The notes under the pieces are model-generated. The model searched no databases. It saw only the letters and a list, made by a program, of their open reading frames with translations, and was not told the origin of the DNA. A stretch of 64,000 nt of DNA from Cenococcum geophilum 1.58 (taxonomy: Eukaryota > Ascomycota > Dothideomycetes > Gloniales > Gloniaceae). Location of the stretch: assembly GCA_001692895.1 (NCBI GenBank), contig KV748218.1, positions 496,001 through 560,000 on the forward strand, read 5' to 3'. The position numbers and the translations under genes were made by a program. The first letter of the stretch is position 1; the number at the start of each line of letters is the position of its first letter. Of this stretch, positions 1 to 11,129 are shown piece by piece.

Positions 1-50
1 GCGTCGCTGTCGCGTCGCCGTCGTATATATACCAGATAGGCCCTCGTAGA

Positions 51-162
51 GGGGCCTTAACGAGTTCTCTAGGCAGGGCCTTAACAAGTTCTTCGCGGTG
101 GCCTTGGGGGCCTTAACAAGTTTCGTACGAGGTATCTGCGACGCGTTAACCTTAACAAGTTC
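51..162 (+). repeat. Four copies of CCTTAACAAGTTCT upstream of a TATA box
   Basis: Copies lie at about 51-68, 75-92, 106-123 and 147-162, with core CCTTAACAAGTTCT (one has CGAG for CAAG, one ends TTT). Three are preceded by GGG. The spacing is irregular (about 24-41 bp), so they look like repeated protein-binding sites rather than a simple tandem array. They sit directly upstream of TATAAAA at 164-170, the layout of an enhancer and core promoter, for example in an LTR U3 region. Function is inferred from position only. Confidence 0.5.
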
Positions 163-163
163 T

Positions 164-170
164 TATAAAA
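164..170 (+). promoter_or_regulatory. Putative TATA box
   Basis: TATAAAA lies 2 bp after the last CCTTAACAAGTTCT motif and ahead of a pyrimidine-rich GC stretch. It fits an RNA polymerase II core promoter reading to the right, towards the ATG at 368. No transcript evidence is available. Confidence 0.4.
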
Positions 171-367
171 AGAGGTTCCCTACGCCCTCGCCGCGTTCCT
201 TTGCGATCTCAGAGCTAGTGCAAGCCCAAGGGTGTCCTNTTNTACGCCTAGGACGCGTCCACGTCGACTAGCTAAATGATAAGGCTAGTTTCGGGCCTGG
301 CTACGAGCCAGGTAGTCGTACATCGGGTGGTTTTCGTATCCCAGTTTCCCTTGATAGGCCTCCCTAG

Positions 368-655
368 ATGGTAGAACGGGAGCTCCAAGCGGAGGCAGTG
401 AGGCTCCTGGTGTTGTTGAGGGCGATGTACGCGTCGCGAGCTCAACACCACAGAGTCGAACGACAGCGCTGCACGCGCTGCGACGGCTCTCTACCATCGC
501 CTCTGCACTTGGCCATCAAGAGGAACGGATTCCAGATGATGTTTCCACCCGCGGCGACGTGGACGCGTGCAGTAGGGCTTCGCGGGCATAATTGCCTTCT
601 ACTAGTTAGCGGAAAGACCTTTCTAATAGGTTTAGTACTTCTATTAGGCCTATAG
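368..655 (+). CDS. Possible truncated protein gene, chimeric with element B
   Basis: This 95-codon ATG frame follows the TATA box at 164 by about 200 bp. The first ~75 codons lie in un-mutated DNA and include a CxxC pair (CTRC) near residue 39 and a basic stretch. The last ~20 codons run antisense into Gypsy B, whose homology starts near 590, so the natural C-terminus is missing if the gene is real. I recognise no family. The frame could be chance in a GC-rich segment, although un-mutated DNA next to a promoter-like segment is some support. Confidence 0.22.
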   Translation: MVERELQAEAVRLLVLLRAMYASRAQHHRVERQRCTRCDGSLPSPLHLAIKRNGFQMMFPPAATWTRAVGLRGHNCLLLVSGKTFLIGLVLLLGL

Positions 656-1899
656 GCAGCTCTTTAAGNAGCTATTANTGCTNNTCTTATTTAANTAGTT
701 CTACTAGCTCCGCTATATAGATCCTTATTACCTTTACGTCTTTTTATTTATAGAACTAGGTAAAATTAATAGCATAAATATATTTAATATTGTCTAGGTT
801 AGGGTATATCTAGTTCTTTAGTGCTACGGCTAGGCTAGCATAGCTTAGTTAGCCTAGGGGGGCGGAAATAAAGCGGCGGCCCTATACGGTACGCGCGGGT
901 GATAGGTATAAGGTTAGGCGTTATAGTAGCGCGGTTTCTATTATCTAGGTCTTAGTAGTTCTATAACTAGTCTTTACTATAACGCGAGCTATAGTGTGCG
1001 TATATAGTATATAGCTTAGTTTTAGGTATTAGGCTAGGCGGCTAGGGTTTAAATAGTGCCTAGGTTAGGGTTAGATTCTTAGTAATAGCGGTATAAAGTA
1101 GACCTTCTTCCTTAGTCTTGGTAGGGCTAGCTAGCCTATTATTTTAGTCTTAAGTGCTAGGGTAGTCTAGTCTTCTACTATCTTATTTCTTTATAGCTAT
1201 ATAGGCTCCCCTTTATTAGGAACGTCTTCTACTATTAGGGCTTTATATATAGTCTTAAGCACTAGGCTTAGTAGTGCTAAGTATCTATATAGGGCGTCCC
1301 TACTAACGTTGGCTATCCCCTATAGGAGGTAGTGCCTAAAGTAGTAGTCTAAGTTAAAGCGGATTTTAAGTTTCCTAAAGCTAGGACGGGGCTTATACTT
1401 CTAAAGCTAGGGTATACCTAAGATAATTAGGGTAGTAGGCGAGAGTTTAGTAATAAAAAAGAGCATNGCTTTAGTATAGAGGCCGATTAATATTTAGGNG
1501 GTAAAGTAGTCNNTAATAAGCGAAGTTAGNATANTATCTNNNAGGCGTAGTAGCCTAGGTGCTAGCAGCTTCTTAGTTATAACGTTATACTTTTTTATAA
1601 TAGACTCTATATTAGTAAATACTATTATAGTACTACTGGAGTCCACTAGGCTTACTATATTAATATAAACTTAGGGGTATAGGTTATATAATAAAGAGAG
1701 TTAGGTTTAAATAAGGATTAATTTCTTGTTACTATTTGCTAATCTAAGATTAAGTAGCAGTTTACTAATAGAAAGGACTAATTAATCTAGTAATAGGGAC
1801 CTAATCTTCTCGTCTTCCTCCTTATATAGTTTAGACCCTTAAACGCGACTTAGTTTAAAGGTTTACCTTTTAACAACTAGGGTATGGGGGGTATGGGGC

Positions 1900-2092
1900 T
1901 GTTACGGAACCCAATCGCAGGGGCCTCCATAGGAGAACCCCGTGCTCTCGCGTACACCTCGCGTACAGCTTATATCAGCTACGCGAGGGTATATTACCTC
2001 CTTACGCCCTTAACCCTTACGATTGATCGCGTAACGTCTTGTAGACTCCCCGAATATATACGCTTTGTAGCCATTGCCCGCGCTCTATAACA
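1900..2092 (+). repeat. 5' LTR of Gypsy A
   Basis: 193 bp, TGTTACGG...TATAACA. It matches the 3' LTR along its whole length without indels that change the length. Differences are mostly C/T or G/A, as expected from RIP. The short frame running through it (1884-2090) is LTR sequence, not a gene. Confidence 0.92.
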
Positions 2093-2330
2093 TTACGTTA
2101 CGCCTTTTTCTTTACCGACGCTTAGCCTACGACCAATTCTACGTCTCTATAATACCGTAGACGCTGCCAGAAGCAGTGTGTCTATAAGTTACCTTACTTC
2201 GTACTCCTAAAGAATTAACAATAGTAAGACGAAATTCCTTACTAGCCACTATATCAAACTTAAAGAATAACCTAATACCTATATTAAAACCACGACACTA
2301 ATCAGTCCCAGGAGGATTTAATTCATTAGC
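2093..2330. other. Leader of Gypsy A
   Basis: Between the 5' LTR and the first gag-like sequence, with no recognised gene. The primer-binding site is not identifiable: the bases right after the LTR (TTACGTTACG) lack the TGG expected at a tRNA 3'-CCA complement, possibly because of mutation or an unusual primer. Confidence 0.5.
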
Positions 2331-5300
2331 CCTAGCCTTAACCCCTAAAGGGAAGCCTAGTGGCTTAAAAGACTATAACGACTATAAGGGGGATATTAAT
2401 AATATCTTATCCTTTATTAACTATATAACCACGGATAAATAAGCCGAAGGGCTACTACCCGTTAAGATTAAGATATAAGACGCTAAGATATTTGCAAAAA
2501 TGGTAGCACAAGAACCCGATAAATACTACCGCCTTTTATAGAACTACTATCTAAAGCTTACACAAGCTAAGATACATGCTGCCTAAGATTATAATATCAT
2601 CTAAGACCTACAAGCTTATAAGGCGCTTGCTAATAACACACGCTAAGAGATTAAAGACGACCTCCGCGCGTCTAAACGCGACATCTAACGATTAAAGAAG
2701 GCCGAGATTATACTTATTGCTACGGTTACTAAAAGAGAGGGTATAATTAAATACCTATAATCTCAGCTTAATGAGCACATTTATAATAATACTAGACACC
2801 TCTCTACTATATATAACGCTACCTAAGTCTCTACGCCCCTAGTAACCTTACCTACTTAACGCTTAACAAAAGGTTAGCGCTAAGTAACTTTACCTAACGG
2901 GAACCTCTACTATAGTAGTAGCGACGACAAAAGCCATAATAATTAAACCTAAACTACTACTATAGGGTCCAATACACGCTACCCTAATCCCCTAATCTTT
3001 AAGGGTGACCGCAAGGAATACAGCCACTAGAAGATATAAATCCGCAAGAAACTAACCTAGAGCGCCTGCCTTTTCCCCACAGAAGATATTAAGATTAGCT
3101 ACATTATCGGACAAACAAAGGGCATCCTATTTAATAGGCTTTTCGCTTAATAGGAGACTAGCAGTCCCTAGAAGTGGCAGTCCCATTAGGAAGTCCTTAA
3201 TAACCTTAACTAAATATACCGTGACTATAACCTAGTGGCTACCAGTCAAGCTAAACTACACGCCCTAAAGATAAGCCCTACTAAATTATTTAACAAGTTC
3301 TATATTAAATTTTAGGAATACACTAGAGTTCTCTCCCGAGACGACGCTAAAGACTAGGAAGATCTTCTTAAAAAAGTCACTTATTGCCTTAGTTACGCAG
3401 CCGCCAGCTATAACTATAATAACGTTTATAATATGGTAGCAGCCCTACGAAAGATTAAATGACAGCTAAACTAGATTACTACTGCAAACCTCTACCCAAA
3501 GACCTCCCTATAGAAGCCCTCCAGACCTACTAAACTACTAACGCCTACTACTCTAAGCAATACTACTGGTCCTAATATCAACTTCTCTATACCAGCCTTT
3601 CTGAAGAAGCTACTAGATAGAGAGCGCAAGCTACTCTAAAAGCTAAGGCGTTGCTATAGATACTATTAAGAAGGCTATTATAGCTATAGCCCAAACTGCC
3701 TAATAGCTAGGTTTAGCAGCCGCCGTTAAATACCTAATCCTATGCCCTAAATACCAAATATATCGCTACGCGCCGCTATTATATAAGACAAAGATATAGT
3801 AACGGTAGTAAAATTAGACGCGGAAGCGGAAAACGTAAAGTCCTAGCCCTAAGTCATAGGTTGGGACACTCTGATAATAGAGGGATCTATATATCGGCTT
3901 ACTTAATAAATAGCTTAGTAAGAATAGAAGGATAGAAGCAAATAGTCTTACCTATAGAGGGAACTACCGCTAAGAAATAATATAAAACCTATTCTATAAT
4001 TAATTACGGAGCTACTAATAAATTTATAGATACCTAATTTATGCGCACTTATAACCTACCTACCCTACCCCTTACTAAAGCTTATGCCCTATAACTTGCT
4101 AACGGTAGTTATACTATATAAAAGATTACCTATATAGCATAACTCTATCTAAATATAAACGGACACTAGGAGGAGCTCTAGGCCTATATTATACCACTTA
4201 TAAACTACCCTATTATCCTTGGAATAAACTAGCTCAAATAACACAACCCCGCTATTAACTGGCAAAAGAGAGAAGTAACCTTTAATTCTAAATACTATAG
4301 AGAGACTTGCCTAGGGCACGGCCTAGCCGCCTCTATCTACTCCCTAGGATATTAACCTAAGGAAACCCTTATTACCCCACCTATAACCAATTACTACTAT
4401 ATAAGCGCCGCGGCCTTCTACCGTATAGCATATAGGAAAGGCTAGACCATTGCCGTAGCCTCCCGATTATAACTATATAAGCTTAATAAAGATTAGGACT
4501 ACGTCCTTTACAGTAATAGGATAGATATAGTTAACCTCCTAGAAAATAATGCCCCCGTAAAACTCCATGGACTTTTACCCTTAGACTTTAAGAAGTTTAT
4601 AAAGCTTAAAAAAGGACTTACTAATAAGGAACTCCGTAAGCTCCTCCCTAAGAGATACTATAACTTTATTAACATATGCTTATAAAAGAGTGTAGATATA
4701 CTCCCCCTATATCGACCTAATAACTATACCATTAATATTAAATAAGGAAAAACACCGCCCTATAAGAGACCCTATTTAATATTAAAAGACGAACTTCTAG
4801 TTATTAAAAAGTATATCAATAAGTACCTTAATAAAGGGTTTATTTATCCTAGCATATCCTTAGCAGCCGCCCCTATCCTCCTTACTAAAAAGCTAGGAGG
4901 AGGTATTCGATTCTACGTTAACTATAGAGGACTTAACGCTATTACGATTAAGAACCGATACCCTATACCATTTATACGCGAGACCCTTAAATAGCTTAGC
5001 TAAGCTAAAATCTATACTAAGCTTAATATTATTGCTACCTTTAACCGCCTCTAAATACGGGAAGGTAATGAATAAAAAACCGCATTTGCATTGCGCTTTA
5101 GCCAATTTAAATATACCGTTATGCCTTTCGGCGTATATAACGGCCTAGGTAGCTTCTAAAGCTATATTAATAACGCCTTACGGGACTACCTTAATAACTT
5201 CTGCTCCGCGTACCTAGACGATATACTTATTTATAGTAATAACCCTTTTAAGTATACCGAGCACGTTTAAAAGGTCCTATAGTGCCTTAGAGACGCAGGA

Positions 5301-7795
5301 CTTTATATTAATTTAAAGAAGTGCGAATTCTTAGTTATAGAAGTAAAATACCTTAAACTAATTATTACTACTAAGGGTGTCCGTATAGACCCCAAAAAAG
5401 TATACATAATTACTAGATGGCAAACCCCTATTTATATTAAGGACGTATAAGCTTTCCTTAGTTTTACTAACTTCTATTGGAAATTTATATATAACTTCTT
5501 AGGTGTTATAGCACTACTTATAGCAATAATGCGAATAAAGGGCCTTTCTGCGAAAGGAAGAAAAATATATCTATGTTTTATCTAGACGCCTAAATACAAA
5601 AAGGCGTTTTAAGACTTAAAAGATGCGTTTACTAAAGCACCTATCTTAGCTTACTTTATACTAGAACGATAACTCTATCTTAAGACTGACTTCTTAGACC
5701 ACGTTAACGCGGGCGTTCTTTCCTAGATAGGTGATAACGGTTTCCTCTACCTAGTCGCATTCTACTCGTCTAAGCTTACACTATAAGAATGTAACTATAA
5801 GATCTATAATAAGGAACTCCTTGCAATTATATAAGCGTTTAAGGAATTCTAACCGGAACTCTTCTTAGCAGAACCTAACTAACTAACTAAGGTCCTTACA
5901 GATTATCGCAACTTTAAGTACTTTATAACTATAAAACAACTAAACTAACGCTAAGCACGTTAGAACGAGTTCCTCTCTGGTTTTAACTTTAAAATTATAT
6001 ATAGGCTAGGAGTATAAGGTACTAAGCCTAATAGCCTAACACGCCGTTTATAAGACCTTCCTTAGTTAGAAGATAACCCTTATAATTAATTCTAATAATA
6101 AATAATCCTAAAAGCACGAAACTTAGCCCTAGGTATACTACCTAAGATAGAACTAACCGCCCCTTAGCTTTATACTATAGAACTAGAGTTATCCCCCAAA
6201 ATCAACGAACTTATTACTACAGCATATAACACCTCTACCGACCTATTACTATATTAACTGATTGCCGTAAAGATCGCCGGCATCTATATACTACCTACTA
6301 ACCTCTAAAGCTTAGGCTAGATTAATATAGCAGCCTTAAAAGTAAAAGAGAATAGGCTCTATTATAGAGGCCGTCTATTTATCCCCGACTTAGAAGACCT
6401 ACAACGGCAACTAATCTAAATAGCCCATGACCTCTAATTAAGCGGCCACCCAGGCAAAGGAGGAACCTATAAGCTCCTTAGCCGATACTACTTCTAGCCT
6501 AAAATAATAGACTTAGTTAAACGCTTTATAAGCGCCTACCACAGCTATAAACGTGCTAAAGTATTTCACATAAAGTACTAAGGACTGCTATACCCTCTAC
6601 TAGTACCTATATAACGATGGGTAGATATCGCCATAGATTTCGTTATTAACCTACCACCTTGTAAACGACATGGCCGAACCTATAAAAATATCCTTATAAT
6701 AATATGCCGACTTATAAAAGAACGCCACTACGTTCTAACCGAAGGCGTAGCTATAAGCGACGTTGCCGACGCCTTCCTCCGCGAAGTTTACTAACTACAT
6801 AGGTTACCTAACTCTATTACGTCCGACCGAGGTACGTAATTTAACTCTAACGTATGGAGGCGGATCTGCTAACGCCTTAGTATCTCCGTTAAGATGTCTA
6901 TATCCTTTTACTATAAAACTATAGGATAACCGGAAAACGCTAACGCTAGTATAAAGGCGTACTTACGATAGGTAGTCGCCTATAGTTAGGACAACTAGGT
7001 AGACTACCTTCCGCTAGGTAAATTCGCAGCAAATAACTACGTCTTAGCCACTATAGGACTTACCCTATTCTTCGCGAATAAAGGATATTACCTATAATCC
7101 GGTATAGAGCCACCAGAGCCTATTGATAAGAAACTGCTATATAGAAAACGCCTTAAGATGCTACTTACTAATTAATATATAGACCATATAAAAGACCTAC
7201 TTAACTACTGTAAAGAAGAGATGGCCTGAGCCTAAGCGAAATAAGCTTACTTCGCCGACTGTTATAGAACACCACCACCTAAGATATATGTTGGCGACTA
7301 GGTATAGTTAAATGCACGTAATATCTCTATATAGAGACCTATAAAGTTACTTAATTATAAGAACCTTAGCCCCTACCAGATTAAACAAGTTATTAATAGA
7401 GGAGCTGTATATAAACTAGAGCTCCTACCTACTTTAGCTACCCGCGGAATATAGCCTATGTTTTACCTATAGCTACTACACCTTTACCAGCCTAACCCTT
7501 TACTAGGACAAACACAGCCTAAACCCCCACCAGTACTAATCTAAGATAAGAATGAAAACGAGAACCATAAGAAGTAGACCGTTAAACGAATTATTAACTC
7601 TAAATACTTTGGCAAAGGTAGAGGACGGCGGCTCTACTATAAAGCTACCTACACAGGATTTAACATAGATTAGCCAGAATGGCAACTATAGGAAGATTTT
7701 AAAAACGTAAAAGACCTAATTAGCGATTTCTACTACGTAAACCCACAGAAACTAGGCCTAAGCAGAGATTTTATACCTAATCCCTTATAGGAGCC
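2330..7795 (+). pseudogene. Gag-Pol of Gypsy A, RIP-inactivated
   Basis: Successive pieces read as a Ty3/Gypsy polyprotein with frequent TAA/TAG stops. A zinc-knuckle-like segment lies at 3652-3699, with Cys/His partly replaced by Tyr. A protease motif of the form D-Y-G-A-T lies near 4000. RT with MPFG at about 5120 and an intact YLDD at 5211-5222 follows, then RNase H. Integrase has an HPGKGGTY-type zinc region near 6440 and a catalytic core from about 6614 (VDIAIDF). The tail at 7583-7745 reads as a chromodomain-like segment (RIINSKYFGKGRGRRLYY). In chromoviruses such domains guide integration to heterochromatin. The precise start is uncertain because of decay. RT-before-integrase order identifies Ty3/Gypsy. 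Confidence 0.85.
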
Positions 7796-7853
7796 GTCAC
7801 AGCTAAATCGTTGTATATTACCGTCATGTAACTACTCCGATGAGATATTAAGG

Positions 7854-7960
7854 AACTTTAACCGCCGGTTAAAGTTATCTAATTAGTTAGATTCTAGACA
7901 CTAAGGAAAAGCTAGCCAATTAGGATTTTCCATCCCCGGGATAGAAAATCGCTATTGGCT
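7854..7960 (+). repeat. Palindrome module P1-P2-P3 in Gypsy A
   Basis: Three inverted repeats follow one another downstream of pol. P1 (7854-7876) has 11-bp arms AACTTTAACCG and its complement around one base. P2 (7877-7892) is ATCTAA-TTAG-TTAGAT. P3 (7914-7960) is a 47-bp imperfect palindrome with AGCCAAT at one end, ATTGGCT at the other and GATTTTC/GAAAATC inside, around CCCCGGG. CTAGCGCCTTGG follows at about 7970. The same order is present in Copia E2 and Gypsy C. It may be an RNA structure (3' end formation, dimerisation) or a small mobile palindrome. Confidence 0.85.
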
Positions 7961-8189
7961 TACTTGCTACTAGCGCCTTGGTAATAACCTTATACCTTAC
8001 TAAGTCCCTAACAGCCTCCTTCCCCTCTATAGCCTAGTACCTTCACATAGTAGCAACCTATAAGCTTTAAGTTAGAAGTACCTGTACAAGCCCGTTATAC
8101 CTATAACGATATTTCTTCTTCTAAATACCCTAAGCATTTCCCCCTACATGTATATAGCAACCACAGCGTCGCCGGAGCTCCGCCTTAGT

Positions 8190-8203
8190 AGGAGGGGGGG
8201 TAG
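8190..8203 (+). promoter_or_regulatory. Polypurine tract of Gypsy A
   Basis: AGGAGGGGGGG followed by TAG abuts the 3' LTR. In LTR retrotransposons this primes plus-strand DNA synthesis. Its place confirms the plus orientation of element A. Confidence 0.8.
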
Positions 8204-8396
8204 TGTTACGGAACCCGACCGTAGGGGCCTCCATAGGAGAACCCCGTGCTCTCGCGTACACCTTATGTATAGCTTATGTTAGCTACGCGAGGGTATATCA
8301 CCTCCTTACGCCCTTGACCCTTACGATCGATCGCGCAACGTTTTGTAGACTCCCCGAATATATACGCTTTGTAGCTATTGCCCGCGCTCCGTGATA
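8204..8396 (+). repeat. 3' LTR of Gypsy A
   Basis: 193 bp, TGTTACGG...GTGATA, where the terminal CA has decayed to TA. It is followed by the target duplication GGGGC (8397-8401). The 63-codon frame through it is an LTR shadow. Confidence 0.92.
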
Positions 8397-8697
8397 GGGG
8401 CTGTCTTAGCGGGGCGGTCCAGTGTCCGTCTAGCTAGTGGTGTTAGTCTTGGTTTTAGTTAGGGTATAGAAAGACGATACCTCGCTAACGATATAGCTGT
8501 GTTCGTATTCGCTAATACTAGGCATTATTAATAGGTTAGGCTCCTATATAGGGTATAGTTTAGAGTAACTAAGCTATAGGGTTAAAGGGGGGGGTTATCT
8601 ACCGTGGCTATAATAGGCTCCGCGGTCGCCGCGTCTATAATAGACTTTACGGTCACCACGTCCGCGGTTATTAGTTTACGTCGTTTAACGGGGTAGT

Positions 8698-8890
8698 TGT
8701 GACGGCGCTAGAGCGCGTCACCTAGTCAGGGGTTCGCTTAAGACTTGGCGTGTGTATATAGATGTGGCCTCACCACCTTCTCTTGCTCCTTAGCTTAATA
8801 TCTTCATAATATAGTATTCGTTCGCTTAATCTTGTAAGCATTTATTTAAGTCTCTGTTAAGACATTTGTTCGATGGTTCGAGCCGTTACA
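8698..8890 (+). repeat. Solo LTR of family J, copy 1
   Basis: A 193-bp unit TGTGACGG...CCGTTACA is flanked by a perfect 5-bp duplication GTAGT (8693-8697 and 8891-8895). No internal domain remains, so it is a solo LTR left by recombination. It interrupts Gypsy B copy 2; B copy 1 reads straight through the site at about 29681-29685. The second copy is the reverse complement at 47981-48173. Its LTR ends resemble those of the Gypsy families here. Confidence 0.9.
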
Positions 8891-10205
8891 GTAGTATTAG
8901 GACTAGGTTTACTATCTTAGCGGGGTTATAGGTATCCTTTTAGTGGCCAGGCAGGCTATAAATAAAATATAGTCTATTATTAACGTAGCGCTTACGTTCC
9001 GTGTCTAAGATTCTATTAAGGTTTATAGGTTCTTTAGTTACTACTAGGGTTAGGGTTAATATAGGGGCAGGGGCTTGGGCAGGTAGGTAGTAGTTAGCGT
9101 TCTTCTTAAGGTTAGCTTAGTGTATATAGTTCGCGAGGTTTTTAGTAAATATATCTATCTGCTTACTCTAACCTATATAGTTACTGTTATTAATTTTATA
9201 GGCAAGTCTAAGTACCAGCTCTTCTATCTTTAGAGAGATAAACTTTTAAAGTAGGTCTACCTTTTATTTATCTATCTTCTTAGTGCGGATTATTAGCTTA
9301 TTAAGCTCTCCCTTTTAGGACTAGTAATTATGCTTACCCTAGGGGAAATAGTTAAGCTTATTCTTTGCGACCTAAGTTATATTAAGGACCTTATAGTAAG
9401 TAGTAAGATCTTTAAGTATATCTTCCTTAGTAGGCCATTTCCACGCAGATATGTTATTTAGGTTCTTATATATAAGCTCTAGGCCCTACTTAATAAACTT
9501 ATAGGCCTTATCCTTTAGTATATCTGAGATGTAAAGGATCTAGAACTAAACTATATTAAAGTAGTCCTAGTCCTAGTTAAAGACTCCCTTAATCTTAATA
9601 TACTAGGTCTTAAAATTAGCTTATTATTCTAGTAGGGTACCTTTTCCGCTATATATTGGCGGGTCTTTAGATCTCTATTTTTTCTACTAGGTTACTACTG
9701 TTATTATAGGGGTTAATTATTTTAGAACGGTAATAGTCTTTACCTAGGAGTTAATAGTTCCTATTTAGGAAGCAATAAGGGCACTAAGGTTTTTATTAGC
9801 TTTCTTGTTGGCGGTGTTTATATTATATATATACTATAGTCCTACTTTAATATTATTAAAGAACTCGTTAGTATAGTTAATAAGGGTAAGGTAAGCTTTG
9901 CTGGGCTTAAAGGTCTTAGGGTATAGTAGGAAGCGGCGGATTATCTATGCGATATTAGGGTATATCTCTATAAAGAGGTCTATAAAGACGTTATAGGGGT
10001 TTTAGGTTTCGGCCATTTCGGTATTATTAGTGTCGCCTATCTAGGCGCTAGGTAAAAACTAAGGATCGTTCTAAAACTGTGCTAGGGACGTATTAGTTTT
10101 AGCAGAGGCGTATATAGGTTGCGATTGCTCTAGGGCGGAGGTTAATTAGCTAGGGTATAAGGAATCAGTAATCGCGATAGGGCGTAAATTAAAGATACTA
10201 TAAAC

Positions 10206-10392
10206 TGTTATAGTGCTGTAATAAAGTAGACTAAATAACTACGTTATAGTATAAAGAGGGGAAGAAGGTAGAAAGGGGGTATTGTATATAAATAGTAGGG
10301 CCGGCCGCCAAGTCGCTAGTGGTGGGCTAGCTAACAGTAGGAAACAGTACGAGACAGTATGAAACAGTATGCGTCAGGTCAGTGCCGTGACA
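10206..10392 (-). repeat. 5' LTR of Gypsy B copy 2
   Basis: This 187-bp LTR runs from TGTTATAGTGC (decayed from TGTCACAGTGC) to GTGCCGTGACA on the plus strand. It matches the B copy 1 LTRs at 25933-26120 and 34527-34712. The five bases after it are TTACT; the partner duplication is lost with the 3' end. Confidence 0.85.
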
Positions 10393-11106
10393 TTACTTAA
10401 TTACTATACTATTATTTCCTATATCTTAGCCATCCCCTATATGCTATCTTTTATTTAACTATTGCTATATACGCTATGCCTCCCCCCCCTAAGGCCTATC
10501 AAAGGCGTAAGTGGGATTTATTTATAAACTACTACTATACTATAAGGCGAGTGGGACGTATATATATGCCTAAGTATCTTTTATACCTAGGCCCTAGTTA
10601 CTAGGCCCTCACTAAGGGTTACTACTCCTTAAGAGGAGATAGGAAAACCGTACGGTGTTGTCTAGGCTGCCAGGTCTTTAGTATTTAATAGTTAATAGCG
10701 AGTAACCGCATACTCCGCGGGCGATCGCCCTAGGGGTTAAAAGGGGCCGTATATTTGCTCGTTGCTCGTTCGTTTATAATTGCTCGTTTGTTAATATAAG
10801 AGGTTGTTAATGCTTTCTATTAGGGGTTGGGGGATGCTATTAAATGCCGTATATCTATGTTGGATCGTATAGGTACTTAGTAGGGGAACAGTCATGGCTG
10901 CATTGTGAAGGGGTACCGTCTATAGTGGTTTTCGAGATCTCACTATCCCATGTAAAAACTTTTCACTACGCCCCATGACGTACACAACCACCACCAGGCC
11001 CACCAGCACGCGCTGTACGACGTCTCTGCGTTGGCTCTAAGTCTGAAAGACTTAGGTTCGTAGCCGTCACTACGTACAGGTGCAGAGTCCGATTTCGACG
11101 GCCTCC
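10393..11106 (+). mobile_element. Element D, copy 1 (5'-truncated)
   Basis: This segment matches the last ~700 bp of D copies at 23761-24774 and 36148-37159. Its 5' part was cut off when Gypsy B inserted (B LTR ends at 10392). The 3' end, ...CGACGGCCT, joins Copia E sequence; the E2 copy at about 21030-21036 is continuous there. No coding frame is conserved between copies. A hairpin CTAAGTC-TGAAA-GACTTAG lies at about 11037-11055 near the 3' end. The short minus-strand frame at 10943-11134 is not preserved in the other copies. Confidence 0.8.
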
Positions 11107-11129
11107 CGATATAATTATAGTAGATATAC

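Larger units (their letters stand above)
1..589. other. Un-mutated GC-richer flank
   Basis: This stretch keeps CpA and TpG dinucleotides and is GC-richer than the rest of the window, so it has escaped the C-to-T decay seen from about 590 onward. It holds a promoter-like segment (51-170), a perfect 7-bp hairpin CCTGGCT-ACG-AGCCAGG at 296-312, and a possible short frame at 368. Homology to Gypsy family B (minus strand) starts at about 590, so this is either the sequence into which B inserted or a neighbouring element. A few N characters lie near 239-242. I recognise no protein. Confidence 0.6.
1900..8396 (+). mobile_element. Complete Ty3/Gypsy element A (chromovirus-like)
   Basis: This 6,497-bp element is bounded by two 193-bp LTRs and a perfect 5-bp target duplication GGGGC at 1895-1899 and 8397-8401. 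A purine tract AGGAGGGGGGG at 8190-8200 lies just before the 3' LTR and sets the plus orientation. Inside, in order, are gag with a zinc-knuckle-like segment, protease, RT, RNase H, integrase and a chromodomain-like tail, all broken by stops. It inserted into B copy 2; the matching empty site is at about 29992-29996 in B copy 1. Confidence 0.93.
590..10392 (-). mobile_element. Ty3/Gypsy element B, copy 2 (truncated, nested)
   Basis: Read on the minus strand, 590-1899, 8402-8697 and 8896-10392 align colinearly with the first half of B copy 1 at 25933-31260. The 5' LTR is 10206-10392; the gag region is about 8896-10200 and 8402-8692; protease and the start of RT are 590-1899. The 3' half is missing at the left edge. 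Two insertions interrupt it: Gypsy A (1900-8396) and solo LTR J (8698-8890). The protease active site keeps an Asp (D-S-S-S, minus strand near 1640), whereas copy 1 reads N-S-G-S there, so the copies decayed independently. All frames carry many TAA/TAG stops. B copy 1 supplies the uninterrupted arrangement. Confidence 0.88.

Noticed and set aside
4893-5105. 70-codon minus-strand frame within Gypsy A
   Set aside because: Antisense to RT; no support.
1884-8394. Two similar ~63-68 codon frames at 1884-2090 and 8203-8394
   Set aside because: Both lie inside the 193-bp LTRs of Gypsy A; their similarity is that of the LTRs, not evidence of a gene.
8698-8890. LTR J as a copy of the LTR of Gypsy A (both 193 bp)
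   Set aside because: Lengths agree but sequence differs after the first 8 bp; the equal length seems to be coincidence.
11032-11065. Possible tRNA-like Pol III boxes in element D (GGTTCGTAGCC)
   Set aside because: The B-box-like word has one mismatch, the A-box-like word is only about 23 bp upstream, and both lie at the 3' end, not the 5' end. The hairpin explains the sequence better. Not enough to call D a tRNA-derived SINE.
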